Shown: positions 34,901 to 59,508 of the stretch, one piece after another | Layout: every line of letters starts with the position of its first letter | Position numbering within the stretch: the first letter of the stretch is position 1 | Source of the DNA: Sitta carolinensis | Lineage: Eukaryota; Chordata; Aves; Passeriformes; Sittidae | NCBI GenBank assembly: GCA_032173965.1 | Contig: CM063290.1 | Coordinates: 9,759,501 to 9,823,500, forward strand | DNA: 64,000 nucleotides | Reading direction: 5' to 3' | Made by a program: the position numbers and the translations under genes | The notes under the pieces: model-generated | The model's database searches: none | Told to the model about the DNA's origin: nothing | Seen by the model: only the letters and a program-made list of their open reading frames with translations

Positions 34901-35187
34901 CCCCCAGAGCGTGTCTCTCCATTTGATCCACGATTCCCGTCACCTTCCCCTGCTGTGGCTGGGGTCCATGACAAAGCTTTGGCACCCGCGGACGGAGACA
35001 GGGTAAACCCCGGCCGGGTACTCGCGGCGTTGTAGCAGCCAGAGGGTTGTTTGCAGCCCATCACCCTCATGGTATCGGGCACCTGGTCAGCCCGGTAGCA
35101 GTGCGAGGGACCCTGGCACTTACCTGGCAGCACCCAGAACCCCCACAGAACCCAGCTCCAGAGCGGCCACCGGCCCCGGCACCCCAT
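21914..35187 (-). CDS. MUC4: Mucin-4, membrane-anchored, 27 coding exons
   Basis: Exons in sense order (high to low): 35187-35124, 34861-34591, 34469-31240, 30922-30783, 30587-30423, 30341-30186, 30050-29920, 29687-29599, 29297-29121, 29038-28895, 28797-28678, 28486-28284, 27573-27496, 27275-27105, 26923-26822, 26621-26385, 25998-25864, 25774-25596, 25478-25319, 25239-25141, 24566-24384, 24292-24219, 23948-23884, 23598-23399, 23185-23017, 22932-22771 and 22019-21914. Order of parts is signal peptide (WSWVLWGFWVL core), mucin stalk, NIDO, AMOP, VWD with GDPH, EGF-like modules, transmembrane helix and cytoplasmic tail. This is the full MUC4 architecture. Location next to TNK2 and TFRC supports orthology. 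MUC4 is an epithelial cell-surface mucin cleaved at GDPH, and in mammals its EGF-like part can engage ERBB2. Three one-base frame breaks (exons 2, 3 and 13) interrupt the frame as given; corrected, the protein is about 2,336 aa. Confidence 0.92.
26385..28486 (-). CDS. MUC4: VWD-domain exons of MUC4, with GDPH site
   Basis: Exons 28486-28284, 27573-27496, 27275-27105, 26923-26822 and 26621-26385. The domain opens with AFGDPHITTLDGLTYTFNG, which contains the GDPH motif at which MUC4 is split into alpha and beta chains. Later landmarks are SPGVLLINASSVTAIFNG, WNHDPADDFQMPNGTSIP and SQCHGSKECIYDSL. The second exon is 78 bp where phases 0 to 1 require 79. A base is missing near the codons for VLL-NNK, so the frame as given stops inside that exon. 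Confidence 0.9.
28678..29297 (-). CDS. MUC4: AMOP-domain exons of MUC4
   Basis: Exons 29297-29121, 29038-28895 and 28797-28678 encode AMOP. Landmarks are GLWIYRLDTRSRVNYRLQC, LPPCPCSQPQ, GVRCLYQGGSLLEGWQER, and FDWCCRRVGKPLFCTRF with EKRPRVGCEGY. Phases are 1-1 throughout. These exons are the reference that exposes the GC donor and the extra base in the plus-strand paralogue. Confidence 0.92.
29599..30922 (-). CDS. MUC4: NIDO-domain exons of MUC4
   Basis: Exons 30922-30783, 30587-30423, 30341-30186, 30050-29920 and 29687-29599 (140, 165, 156, 131 and 89 bp) encode the NIDO domain. Landmarks are SLYPFGMEGGDQEYVQ, DFNSPLFKPEMGFPFGKSL, VTWEKAPAYP, YQAVLTTDGNRSFALLLYQ and TKLAATNVLIGFS. All borders are GT-AG and no frame break occurs. 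The domain sits between the mucin stalk and AMOP, as in mammalian MUC4. Confidence 0.93.
31240..34469 (-). CDS. MUC4: MUC4 large mucin exon
   Basis: A 3,230-bp exon, phase 1 at both ends (acceptor TCCACAG before 34469, donor GTAAGT after 31240). It encodes a Thr/Ser/Pro/Ala-rich stalk, the O-glycosylated ectodomain. Its length is one base short of a multiple of three. The first third is open in one frame to TGA at 33475-33477, and the rest is open in the neighbouring frame. A missing G in the G5 run (33485-33489 on the plus strand as C5) would join them. Near the C-terminal end lies a 24-bp minisatellite (31470-31835). Confidence 0.85.
31470..31835 (-). repeat. MUC4: 24-bp coding minisatellite in MUC4
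   Basis: About 15 copies, some shortened, of a 24-bp unit that encodes variants of the octapeptide NTTATTAG in the MUC4 sense. Extra TTA tripeptides and occasional N-to-S-type variants (NSTATSAG, NTIATTA) interrupt the array. Each full unit carries an N-x-S/T sequon as well as four or more threonines, so both N- and O-glycans are possible. Arrays like this vary in copy number between individuals. Confidence 0.88.
34493..34544 (-). repeat. 26-bp unit repeated twice in MUC4 intron 2
   Basis: Two perfect adjacent copies of a 26-bp unit (34493-34518 and 34519-34544) lie inside the 121-bp intron between MUC4 coding exons 2 and 3. They do not overlap the splice sites. The duplication accounts for nearly half of the intron. 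Confidence 0.85.
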
Positions 35188-36975
35188 AGTGGTTCTTCGG
35201 TGCCAGAGAGGAAGGCGACAGGCTGCAGCTCTCTCTCTCAAGGGAGCGCGCAACGGGTGGCTCCACCGGTGAGCACTCCCCCGGGTGGGGGGGACAGGGA
35301 CACCACGTGCCCTGCCTGGGGCACTGACGTCTCTGTGTCCTCGCAGCCTGCGCTGAGTGGCACGGCATCCACAATTCTGGGAACCCACTGATGCTGGGCG
35401 CCACACCCATTTTGTCGTGGGAAGCGTTAAGGTCCTTCCCAGGCTGACCCCCCTGTTGACAGCCCACCGCTGGGGTCCCCAACCCCTGGGGAGCAGTCCG
35501 AGGGGTTCAAAGACACTTGGCGTAAAGGCACTGGGACGGCAGGTGGGGACAGGAGTCCCAAACATCTCTGTGAGGGGTGGGTCAGTCCTGGGCTCTGCAC
35601 CCCCACCCACTCTCCTGGTTGCTGTCAGGTCCCTCCACACTTGGCTGCATGACCGATAACTCCTGGCAGGGGTTGGCTCGTCACCAAGGAGGAAGAAGGA
35701 AGGAACAGGCTACCGCTGGTGCCTCGGGGTCCCACCTATTGACCCTGCCCTGTCCCCCCCTTCGGCACTGCCAGTCCCAGGCGTTATCCGCACATCGCTG
35801 CAAACGCCCACACAAACCCGGATGGAGTGGGGGGGTTGTTCCCGCACAGGTGGCGGGGCCAGGCACTGCCCTGCAGGTCACCTTCCACCAGGGAGAGAGG
35901 CTGGATGGACCCAGCTGCGTGAACAGACCCAATGGGGCCACTGCAGCAAATGTGTTTGCCTCTTCACAGGGTCTCACCCAGCTCCACGACCACTTACATA
36001 GAGGGAAGTAAGTCAGGATGGTGTTGTGCCTTCCTCGCTTCACTGAGAGCCCTGCCATGGTGGCTGCACCTCACATAGGAACACAGCACAGAGTCCCAAG
36101 CAGCGACGCGTGACCGTGCTCACAGCAGCACCAGCTCCCTGTCCCTATGCTCAGCGAGGGCCAGGGGACCAGAGCTGAGGGAGCTGTGGGTGCACAGGAT
36201 GTGGCCAGGTACCATCTCCCACAGGGATGGATGTGTGGCCATGCCAAGGCAGCCCTTCCTCACTGTGTATGGCAGGGTCTCTCCGCTGAAGCCGCCAGCT
36301 CTGCAGCAGAGGACCTGATGGGATTAGGCACCAAGTCCCTCCTCCACCTGATCCCGAGTTCTTCCTGATGCTGCTAGAAGGCAGCACTGCAGGAAACCCA
36401 GCTAAGGGGCTCGGATACCCACTTGGAGGGGGGAGTGAGCACTGCCACCGGCTCTGGGACCCCACAGGAGCCTCCACTCCCGCACCTGCTCCCGGCTCCG
36501 TCTGCGGCGGAGGCACCCGGTTGCACAACACCCCTCACGTGGGTGGGGGCGACGCCGGTCCCGCCACTCCCTGCCCGGGCATGAGTCAGGAGTGCCGGGA
36601 GCCGCGAGGCACCGGGCAGGGGGGCCCGGCTGCGGGGGGCAACCCTGCAGGCAGCACTGCCCACTCAGAGCAGGCAAAACCATGCCCAGCCTGCAAGCGC
36701 TGGGAGTGGGATATACCGTGACTAATTCCATCTCCCTGGATAGGGAGAATCTTTGTACCCTAAAGCAGACTGGGAGGACACAGCAGGAGGTTTTGTAGGC
36801 GCACATCACACAGCTTCCTGGGGATCCCCAGTCTGTGCATCCCATCCCAAGCTTCATCCCACAGCGGATCCCAAGGGTCATAGTCCCAGCTGCCTGCACC
36901 CATGGAGATGTGGCCTGCCTCTGTGTGTTGGCAGGGATAAACCTGGGAGATGGCCACAGGCACCCTCCTCCTCTC
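35188..36975. other. Intergenic region between MUC4 5' end and TNK2 3' end
   Basis: About 1.8 kb holding the MUC4 promoter and 5' UTR, which read leftward. No TATA box was found near the MUC4 start. Open frames on both strands are GC-driven and lack motifs. A short AT-rich patch at 36981-37020 belongs to the TNK2 3' end. Confidence 0.5.
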
Positions 36976-36987
36976 CATAGAATATTT

Positions 36988-36993
36988 TTATAT
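36988..36993 (-). terminator. TNK2: Possible variant poly(A) signal of TNK2
   Basis: No AATAAA is seen within several hundred bases after the TNK2 stop (37369-37371). An AT-rich patch at 36981-37020 contains TATAAA and AATATA on the minus strand, both known weaker variants. A 3' UTR of about 0.4 kb is implied. Confidence 0.35.
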
Positions 36994-37368
36994 ATATACA
37001 TAATATATATATTAAAATTACATTTCTCTTTACAAAAACAATTCAACAAGGGGCCAGGGCATGAAGCCCATTGGCAAAGCCAGGGCATAAGCACCCTGGA
37101 AAGTTTGTGGTGCTAGGCAGGGTCCCTTTTGGGTGTCTCCACCCTCAAGTGGGGGCTCAGTCCAGAGTCCTGCAGCAGGTTGTGTGGGTGGACGCGGCAG
37201 GACTGGCCCGGTGGCAAGATGCCTGCTCCAGATCGGACACAGCTCACCCTGTCCCTGCTGTCACCACCTGTAAGGAGAGGACAGGACATGAACTCAGGAG
37301 AGGTGATAGTACCAGTCTGCCCAGAGCAGTGTGGCATAGAAAACTGCCCCCCCAAAACATTGATGTCC

Positions 37369-51758
<14,390 letters not shown>

Positions 51759-52199
51759 GGCTGAGGCGGCGGCTGCGGCGCAGCGGCGAGCGGGGGCTCT
51801 GCGGAGACGCCCGCGTCTGCCTGGGGGCGGCGAGGGCTGGAGCCGGGTTTGGGATCACATGGCAGAAAGTTGCTGCAGTTCCGGAAAACAGCGAGAGGGT
51901 GAAGGTGACCGCGACGGCAATGGTGGGGGTTGGGGGGGGGAGGATGGATGGAGGGATGCAGACGAAAAGGGGAAAGAGAAGGGGGGCAGCCCCTTGAGCG
52001 CTTGTCCTCACCCCAATCCCAGCCTGGCACCACTGTCTTCCTCCCGGCGCGGCAACCCAACCGCCCACCTTCTGTCCCTGCTCCGGCTCCTGAGTGGAGA
52101 GGTGGTGGCATCGCCGCCAGCGCCGCGCTCGCAGCCCCCTTCTCCCCGCACCGCGGCACGGTGCACCAGGCAGCCAGGCGGAGGAGGAGGATGAGGGGG

Positions 52200-55100
52200 C
52201 ACCATCGTCAGGCAGCCTAGGCAAGGGCTCTGTGGCAGGCAGGATGGGTAGGGAGGCACCTGCAGAGGGATGGGGGCTCTGGCGCTGGCAGTATCCCCAG
52301 CATCCCTCCCGCTTCCCTGCGCAGGCAGAGGGGGATGGGATGCACCGGGAAGATGGCTGCTCCGCAGCGACCGGCAGCACTGGCGCAAGCACGGAAGGGC
52401 TGGGATAGCAGCCAGGCCCCGGGGGGTGCCCCTGGGATGGGGGTCCGAAGGCCACGACAGGATTAATCCCTCTCCCCCCACCCCCTCGGAGGGGGCTGAG
52501 GGTCTCCTAGACCTCTGCCACGTGCTGCTGCAGCTGGCACAGTCCCCAGCAGGAAGCCACCCCCCCCCCGGATGGGGAACCCCCTCATCTTGCACATGGG
52601 GACTGGCCCGTACCCCAACGCTGCCTAGCCACAGTCCCTCTCCCAGCCTCCGGAGCAGAGGTGCAAGCAGGCTGAAATCGGGGGGCTGAGGGGGCTGCAG
52701 CCCTCTCAAAGACCCCTGTGACCTGCCTGTGCTTTGGGACACAGCAGAGTCCTGAGGGACCAATTCGCTCCTCATGCCAACGCCACAGGGCATGATGCCC
52801 CATTCTGACCCCCAGAAGCCACCACTGTTCCCCCCACAGAGAACCTGGTGTAGTCAAAGGACTGACACCAGGCTGTCAACGTGCCAAGGCAGGCGGCAAG
52901 AGCCTGTCCTGCGCCCCCCTCCCCTCTCCAGAGAAACAAACACCCCCAATCCCGGTGGGCATCTGCCCCGGCTGAGGGGCCGGGCGGGGACAGCCCCTTG
53001 GCGACTCCTCCTGCCATACCACGGAGGTGAGCTCAGCCGTGCAGCCGAGGCGGGCCGAGCCTGCGGCGTGGGAGCAGCGAGCCGCCCCCGCGCACGGCCC
53101 GCCGGCGTCACCGCGCTGGCACGCCACGGGACGGTGACTGATGCACGTGCTATGCCACCTTCCCTCCGGACCCAGCCGCCCTGTGCTACCCCAAAACCCT
53201 CAGCTGCCTGCCCAGTGAAGGCGATGCTGTGGGGATCAGTAGGGACAGCCCCTGTCCCCACAGCCCTGGGCATGGATTTGAGTCACACCCCACACATCGG
53301 GTTCTCCTGGCCTGCCCAGGCTTAAACTGACACCAAAATGATTAAGTACCCTACAAGGGGACAAATGGCATGGTGCCCTGCCAGCCTTGACTCATCTGCC
53401 TGCAATTCCCACCCTGCGGGGGTCCCACCACAATGACAACCACTGGATGGGGTGTACTGTCTTCTACTCCCCAGGGTGTGACAGTCACACTGAACACAAG
53501 GTGCCCCTCCCCTCTGGGGAGACACTAGCACTCCCCAGCCCTCTGAGACACCGCACTTGGCCCCACATCCCTGGGATCACTGCCGCAGCATCCCCCACAC
53601 CCACCACCCTGCACAGAAATTGGTGGGTCCCCAAAACAAACTCACCTCCATCGCATCACCCTGCTCATTGTCACAGGCTGCCTGCCACCTTCCTGGCAGC
53701 TGTGTCGCCTGGAAGTGATCTCATTGACTGCGGCGGCAGCAGGGCAGCCGCACCGTCACCCCGGGCTGGCTTGTTCAGCCCTGGTAGGGCCCCGAGGGCG
53801 GCCCCAAATTGTGGTGACACACTCCCCAGCCCAGCTGCCACGGCGCAGGTGTGCAGACACACACATATCCACGCGTACAAACGCACCCCGGTCCCACCCG
53901 AGGCAGGGCTGCCGCCTGCATCCAGCCCTCCTGTGGGATGCTGCTGACACCCAGCTCCCCAGGGACTGTCCCCAGCCCCTCACTGGACCGCACCACCCCA
54001 CGTACCCCCATACCAGTGGGCGCTTTACCTCCCTCGGTGCTGGCACCTGATGCAGCTTGGTTGGCTGGATGGAGCAAGCAGGAGGTCTCGGGAGGCCAGC
54101 AACGAGGGCTGGTGACCCCTGCGGCAGGGGTGGCCGGGGAGGCCGAGGTGCCAGGTTCCTCCTCACTGCCATCCCTGGGCTCCCAGAGCCTGGCCCCATG
54201 GCCTGATCCTGTCCCCCAGCACAGAGCATCCCCTGCTCTGAGCCCCTGCCTGCAGCAGCGGCTGTGTGGGAAGGAAAGATGCAGGCATGTGGGGAAGCCC
54301 CCCCATCCCCAATCCCCTCCCTAAGCCTCTTTTCTATGCTAAATCTGCTCTGCAGGTCGAGCTGGGGCAGGCTCAGCTTGTCTTGCACCTCCCAGCTCGC
54401 AGGCACAGGCAGCAATTGCTGACCCCTTAACTATCCTCACCACAGCCCCAAGCTCTCCCACCAAGGCAGGGTCACAGTGCAGTGTTTTGGGGGACAAACA
54501 TGTAAAGCAACAGTCCCTGGCACCCTCTTTGCTGGGGAGGTGGAAAGGGCAGCAGGCTTGGCATCACTGAGCCCTTGTGTCACTGCCACAGTAGGGACCC
54601 TGTCACCCTGCCCCGATGCAAGACTGGCTTGTCCCTGCTGGCCCCCCACACTGAACCCACCACAGGGACAGCACTGGGGGGGGGGGGGGTCCCTTAGCAG
54701 TGCCAGCCCCAGTGTCACAGTGAACTGGGCAGTGTTTGAGGGGGCAAAACATCAGGGCTCAGGTGACACCGGGTTCCCCTGGGGCAAAGTGGGAGAGCTC
54801 AGAATGGGCCTCCCTGCCTGGCACCCCCATCTGTCCACCCCAGATGCTCCAGACTTCCTGGGGGGTTAAGGTATGAGAAATCTCTCTGCATCCAGAGTCA
54901 CCTGCTCTGCCAAGGCATTTGGAAGAGCCTTTGAGGACCCACCCACCAGGTGAGCTTAGCCCCCAGTCCTGCCAGGGAAGGGGACACCAGGATGCACCCT
55001 GAGCCCTGGGTCCAACTGGCCCCTCCACTCCGGGGTGCTGCCAGCAGTACCCCAATCTCCACCCCAGTACAGGATGTGTCCTTGGGCCAGGATGCAGCTG

Positions 55101-57100
55101 GCACAAAACAAGTTTGTCAGGCCAGACTGGCACAAAGCCACATCCACACAGCAGCATCACCCCTTTGGGCTGGGAGCAGGCAATCTGGGACCCCTAGAGC
55201 TATAAGGGGGGATGAAAGCTCAATCTCTGCAGTTCCCTAGCACCAGAGCAGCACAGCATCCTGGCCAGAGCATTCAGTATTTGCCAGTCATTACAACTAA
55301 CTGACAGCACCCTAATTAGCCAGGCTGCAGTGTAAGCAGTGGCCCTCGCCCAGGGCTGCTCAGCAAAGGGATGGACAAGACTTTCTCCCAAGCCCTCCTG
55401 CCCTGGCAGGGTCTGAGGAGGAAGCAGAGCCTCCTCCTGTCCCCCACAAATCCATACAAGTGGGCAATGCCCCCCAGGATGCTTTGCCCCTGGTAGCTAC
55501 CATCCCTCATTGACAAGAACAAGGTCAAAACCCAGGTGGTTCCAGAGGCAAGATGGGACCTTCTCAGGGGGAAACTGAGGCACGGTGTCAAGTCTAGCCT
55601 GCGGCTGATTAGGAGAGGGCTCGGCTACAGAGCTCACAGAAGTTCATGGTCCTGTGGGGGCTGCTGCTCTGCTTATGAGGGCCCCCTTGCCCCGGCGAGG
55701 CTGAGTCACAGTGGGACAGCAGGCTGGCAACTGCCCGAGGAGGAGGAGGAGAGCATCGCCAGCCCCCCCCCAGCCATACCCACTACACCCCACCCTGCAC
55801 TAACAAATACCTGGCTAACGAGGCTCCGGTAGCTCCAGGGGTTGGTAACAGGTTGCACAGCCTGCACAGCCCCCACCCTGCTCCCCCGGGCCTCGGCGCG
55901 GCCCGACGGGGGATGCGGAAGCTGCTTCTACCCCCACTCCCTGCGGGGGCTCGGGGCTGGCGGTGCGGGCAGTGCCGCAGCTGAGGACGGGTGCACAGCA
56001 CCCGGGCTCCATCGTGGACCCTCTACCTAAAGAGGGGTCTGGTAGCACAGACCTGCTCAAAGACACCCCATGAGGCAGGTCCCGTTTTTAGGAGACTTTT
56101 GCAAAACCCAGAACCCAAAACCTTTGTTGAAAGCTTTGCGTTGAGCCAGCTCAATGAACGACTGAGTAAGAGGGGGGAATGCACAAACCTCCAGAGCCCA
56201 CAGTACCCGGCAAGAGGGACACCCTTTGCAGGCCGTTGAGCCGGTGTGGGAGCCCAGCAGCACCGGGACACCCCGGTGCTCCCGCTGCACCAGGCGGCCC
56301 CGGGGAGGTGAGGGTGTGGGGAACTGCCAGCGCCAGGCTCTGCCCCAGCCTGTCCTGCCCAGACAGCCCAGCCCCAGCACTGCCGCCAGAGACACTGTCC
56401 CTGCCTGGGCTCCTCTGGCCGCCTTCAAACCTCCTCCCCAGCTGCTGCTTCAGATTGGGCAAGGGGGCAGATCATCATGGGAGAAGCTGAGCACGATTTG
56501 CCTGGCACGGTGGAATCCTTGTCTGGACTGTCAGCACCACCTTACCAAGTTTAACGTAAAACTTTTATTTAAAAAAGCAAAGCCAACAAAGACCAAGAGT
56601 ACCCAGTGGTCCTGCACTGTTCAGAGAAAAATTGGCACATGGCTGGACGCAGCCAAGGTGCTGCATGCTGGGCCGGTGGTCAGAGGCTCCCCGCCCCTCA
56701 CTACTGCTCGGGGTTTCGGCTGCAGTACAACACCCGAGGCGCGGAGCTCGCCCCGGAGGACAAGGATCCTCTGTTCAGTGCCACAGCTCCCACGAGCCCA
56801 GGGAAGAGGAAGAGCAAAGCTGCCTTTTCTCCAGGAAAAAAAAAACCTTCCCCCAGCTTCCGCTGTGGTTTAGGAGAGTTCAAGGGCACCAGGCACCCAC
56901 TCACACCAGACCCTGCTGCCTGCTCTGCCCTGGCAGCTGGAGCAGGAGGTCGGGCATGCTGCCGGCCGGGACTGAGCAATCCCGCAGTGCCTGGGCACGA
57001 GGGAAGCACCGCAGCTCGCAGTGCTGCGGGGCACGGTGCCAGCACACCGGCACACTCAGATATCGACCGGGCAGCAGCGCAGTGCCAAGCCCTGAACCCC
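52200..57100. other. 5' region of TNK2, no supportable exon
   Basis: Nearly 5 kb upstream of the MGER exon with no coding exon that I can support. It may contain non-coding TNK2 5' exons or long first introns. A run of 14 G (54676-54689) and several small CpG clusters are present. Open frames on both strands look GC-driven. Confidence 0.5.
54676..54689 (+). repeat. Poly-G run of 14
   Basis: Fourteen consecutive G residues lie between CACT and TCCC in non-coding sequence upstream of TNK2. Such a run can form a G-quadruplex and is prone to length errors in sequencing. Confidence 0.9.
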
Positions 57101-57119
57101 CCTGCCCCTCACAGGACCC

Positions 57120-58600
57120 CCAGCCTCGTTCCTTACCTCTGCGCTCACCGCCACTGCATCCTGCGCCGGGTCTGCAGCGTCACCGGAGGGCGAGGACGGG
57201 CACGGCGGCACTCCAGACAGCCGGCATGTCAGGCGGGACGGGCCCGCACACCTGCCGGGGCGGGGTGCGACAATCGACGCCGGGAACGTCCGGGACGCGG
57301 CTGGGATCACCCCCGGGGCAGCGGGCACCGGGCACGGGGTGCGGCCTCACACGCGGGCGGACCTCCTGCGGCTCGGGCGGTGTGCCGGGGTCCGCGTGCC
57401 GGGGTTGCCGCCGGGGTGCTCCTGCTCCCCCGGGTAGAGCTCGCCCTCCTCCTGCACTCCGCCCCGGGTCTCTCCCTCCTCCTGCCGGCCCCGCCGCACC
57501 CACCAGCGGGCGCGAGCCGGGGGGCTCGCCGCGTCCCGCCGACCCCCGCCGCGCTCCTGCTGCGCCCGCCGGGCCAGGCCCTGCTCCTGCCGGACCTTGG
57601 GGCCGTGCTCCTGCACGCCCCGCACCGCGCCCCGTGCCCGCCGCGCCCCGGGGCTGCCGCCCGCCGCCGCCTCCTCCGCGCCCCGCGCCCGCCGCCGCGC
57701 CCGCGCCGCCCCCCGCTCTCGGGGCCGCCGCGGCTCCGCGCCCGGCTTGGGGCTGCCGAGGGCGGTGACGGGCCCGGGCCGCTCGCCCCACTCCTGCAGG
57801 CTCGTCCGCTCGCCCAGCGGTACCCAGTGCCACCGACCCGGCCCCCCGCCGCCCCTCGGTTCCCCGCCGCCGGCCACCAGCTCTTGGCCGCGGGGCAGCG
57901 CCCCCAGCCCCGCCTCCTGCACGCCGCGAGTGAAGCCCCCCTGCTCCTGCACCCCCGGGGCCACCCCGCCGCCCTCCGGCACCGCCGGACTCAACCCTCC
58001 GCCCTCCGGCACCCCCGGCGCCCCGCTCGCCCCCTGCCCCCGGATGGTGCACGCGTTGCGGGCCCCACCCCGGCTCCGCACGCTGGGGAAGCCCCCCCGC
58101 GCCGCACCAAGCTCCTGGAGCTCCGGAGCTCGGCTCCGCCGCCCCTTCCTCCCCTCCTGCCCCCCCGCCTCCTCCTGCCGCCGCCGCCGGGAGCCCGGAC
58201 GGCCCCCGACCCGCCCCCGGTCCCGCTCTTAAAGGCGCCGCCCCGCCGCTTTACGTAACGGGGTTGAGGACGGACAGACGGACGAGCGGATGGATGGGCA
58301 CGGGGATGGACGCACGGACAGACAGACTCACTGCGGAGCAGAGCCAGGCCCCGGGACCGATCCGCTACATTGGGGACGCGGGCTGCCCCTGCGCTGCCAA
58401 AATCCCTGCTCCAGGGGGAGCTGGAAGGGACTGCTCCCCGTTCCCTCTGCCCCGGCGGGGCTGGAGCTGCCCGGCCGCAGCAGGACTCCCGCAGCCCCGG
58501 CCAGGCCTCTCGGGACACTTTGCACAGTTACCGCAGGGAGACAGACGCAGAAACGACGTCTTTCGACAAGTAAATCATCCTCGGGGGAAGAGGAGGGACC
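57120..58600 (-). promoter_or_regulatory. TNK2: Distal CpG island, probable upstream TNK2 promoter
   Basis: A dense CpG island of about 1.5 kb with GC-box-like runs sits at the end of the TNK2 territory facing TFRC. Several overlapping frames are open for hundreds of codons on both strands. They encode only Gly/Arg/Pro/Ala-rich low complexity, as expected of very GC-rich DNA. I read it as a promoter with a non-coding first exon. The sharp end at about 58,260 and the bZIP-type palindrome there support promoter function. Confidence 0.5.
58251..58258. promoter_or_regulatory. TTACGTAA palindrome (PAR-bZIP/NFIL3-type site)
   Basis: A perfect TTACGTAA at the upstream edge of the CpG island matches the D-box consensus TTAYGTAA bound by DBP/TEF/HLF and NFIL3. 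A TTTAAGAG element, in the minus sense, follows 20-30 bases closer to TNK2. One eight-base match proves little, but the placement at the island edge is suggestive. Confidence 0.4.
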
Positions 58601-58619
58601 AGAGCTATGCCGGGACGGC

Positions 58620-59370
58620 CCATAAAGTGCGAGCTGGGATCCTGGAGAAGCTGCCGCTCATCCAAAGAGTGCGACTTCTCGGGATGTGGTATTTGTAAGG
58701 CAGAAGGCGAGACCGGTGTGAGGAGGGTAGAGGACAACAGAGACAAACTGAACTTAAAAATGCAGAGCTCCAGCACCATGCAGTCTCACCATAGCAGGCC
58801 TCTGGGGCTTTGTCAGCAGCTCCTGCCCTCCCAGAGCTCCCCGGGGCTCTAAGCAGTATCTATATCTGCATCTGTACCTTGGCCAATGGGACCCCCAGCA
58901 TGATGAGGGGCAGGGACAAGGCAGGAGCATGTGCTGGCTTCCTGGGCCACAGTCAGCCACAGGCCTGTCCAGCCATCTTCACAACAGCAGAGAGCTGCCA
59001 GGCCAGGGCCAGGGGGAAGCCTGACATTTCATCCTTCTCCCATCATTCACCCATAGCTTACAGGCTTTTCAGAGTCAATACTGTGATGGAGAGGCAGGAA
59101 GTATGACATGAAAGGAGGGGGAGGTCTGGGGGCTTGCATACAGTTGTGCTCCTCCACCTCATTACCAGTGTCCTTATTGCAGTTGTCTGTGGTACAGTAG
59201 GACTCAGGTGAGCAGCACTGTGAAGTTCAGCTTTGCTACTGCACGCCAACTAAGTGGAACTGGAGCTGCTACATACCAGCCTTGATGGAACAGGACAACA
59301 GCCTCCCTGCAGCTGCCCAAGCTCACCCATGGCCACAGTGCCACAACAGCATCATGGCTTTGCAAGAAGT
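58620..59370. other. Intergenic region between TNK2 promoter and TFRC 3' end
   Basis: About 750 bases with no exon, RNA gene or repeat that I can support. TFRC and TNK2 point the same way, so this is the spacer between the TFRC poly(A) site and the TNK2 promoter island. Confidence 0.5.
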
Positions 59371-59508
59371 CACAAGAAAAGGTGAGTGTTCAAGCTTCAA
59401 AATCTTTATTAAAGCAGACAGCAGGTAATCCAGAACCCCACAAGAGAAGCTGAGTGTTCAAGCTTCAAAAATACTTTATTCAAGCAAACAGCAGGTAATC
59501 CAGAAACA
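59371..59508 (-). repeat. TFRC: Tandem duplication of the TFRC poly(A) region
   Basis: Bases 59371-59438 and 59439-59508 are two diverged copies of a unit of about 69 bp. Shared segments include GAGTGTTCAAGCTTCAAAA and GCAGGTAATCCAGAA. Each copy includes its own minus-strand AATAAA (59405-59410 and 59475-59480). The transcript can therefore end at either of two nearly equal sites. Confidence 0.85.
59405..59480 (-). terminator. TFRC: TFRC poly(A) signals (two)
   Basis: AATAAA on the minus strand occurs at 59475-59480 and again at 59405-59410. They lie about 2.94 and 3.0 kb after the TFRC stop codon and beyond all five iron-responsive elements, so either site retains the whole iron-control module. 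Confidence 0.75.

Noticed and set aside
53387..54415. Open frames of 150-220 codons on both strands upstream of TNK2
   Set aside because: GC-driven shadows with no conserved motif; no evidence for an extra gene between TNK2 and TFRC.
56606..58258. A 550-codon plus-strand open frame, plus 290- and 244-codon minus-strand frames, over the CpG island
   Set aside because: Several overlapping frames are open at once, composition is only Pro/Arg/Ala/Gly, and no motif or splice pattern is present. This is expected from extreme GC content.
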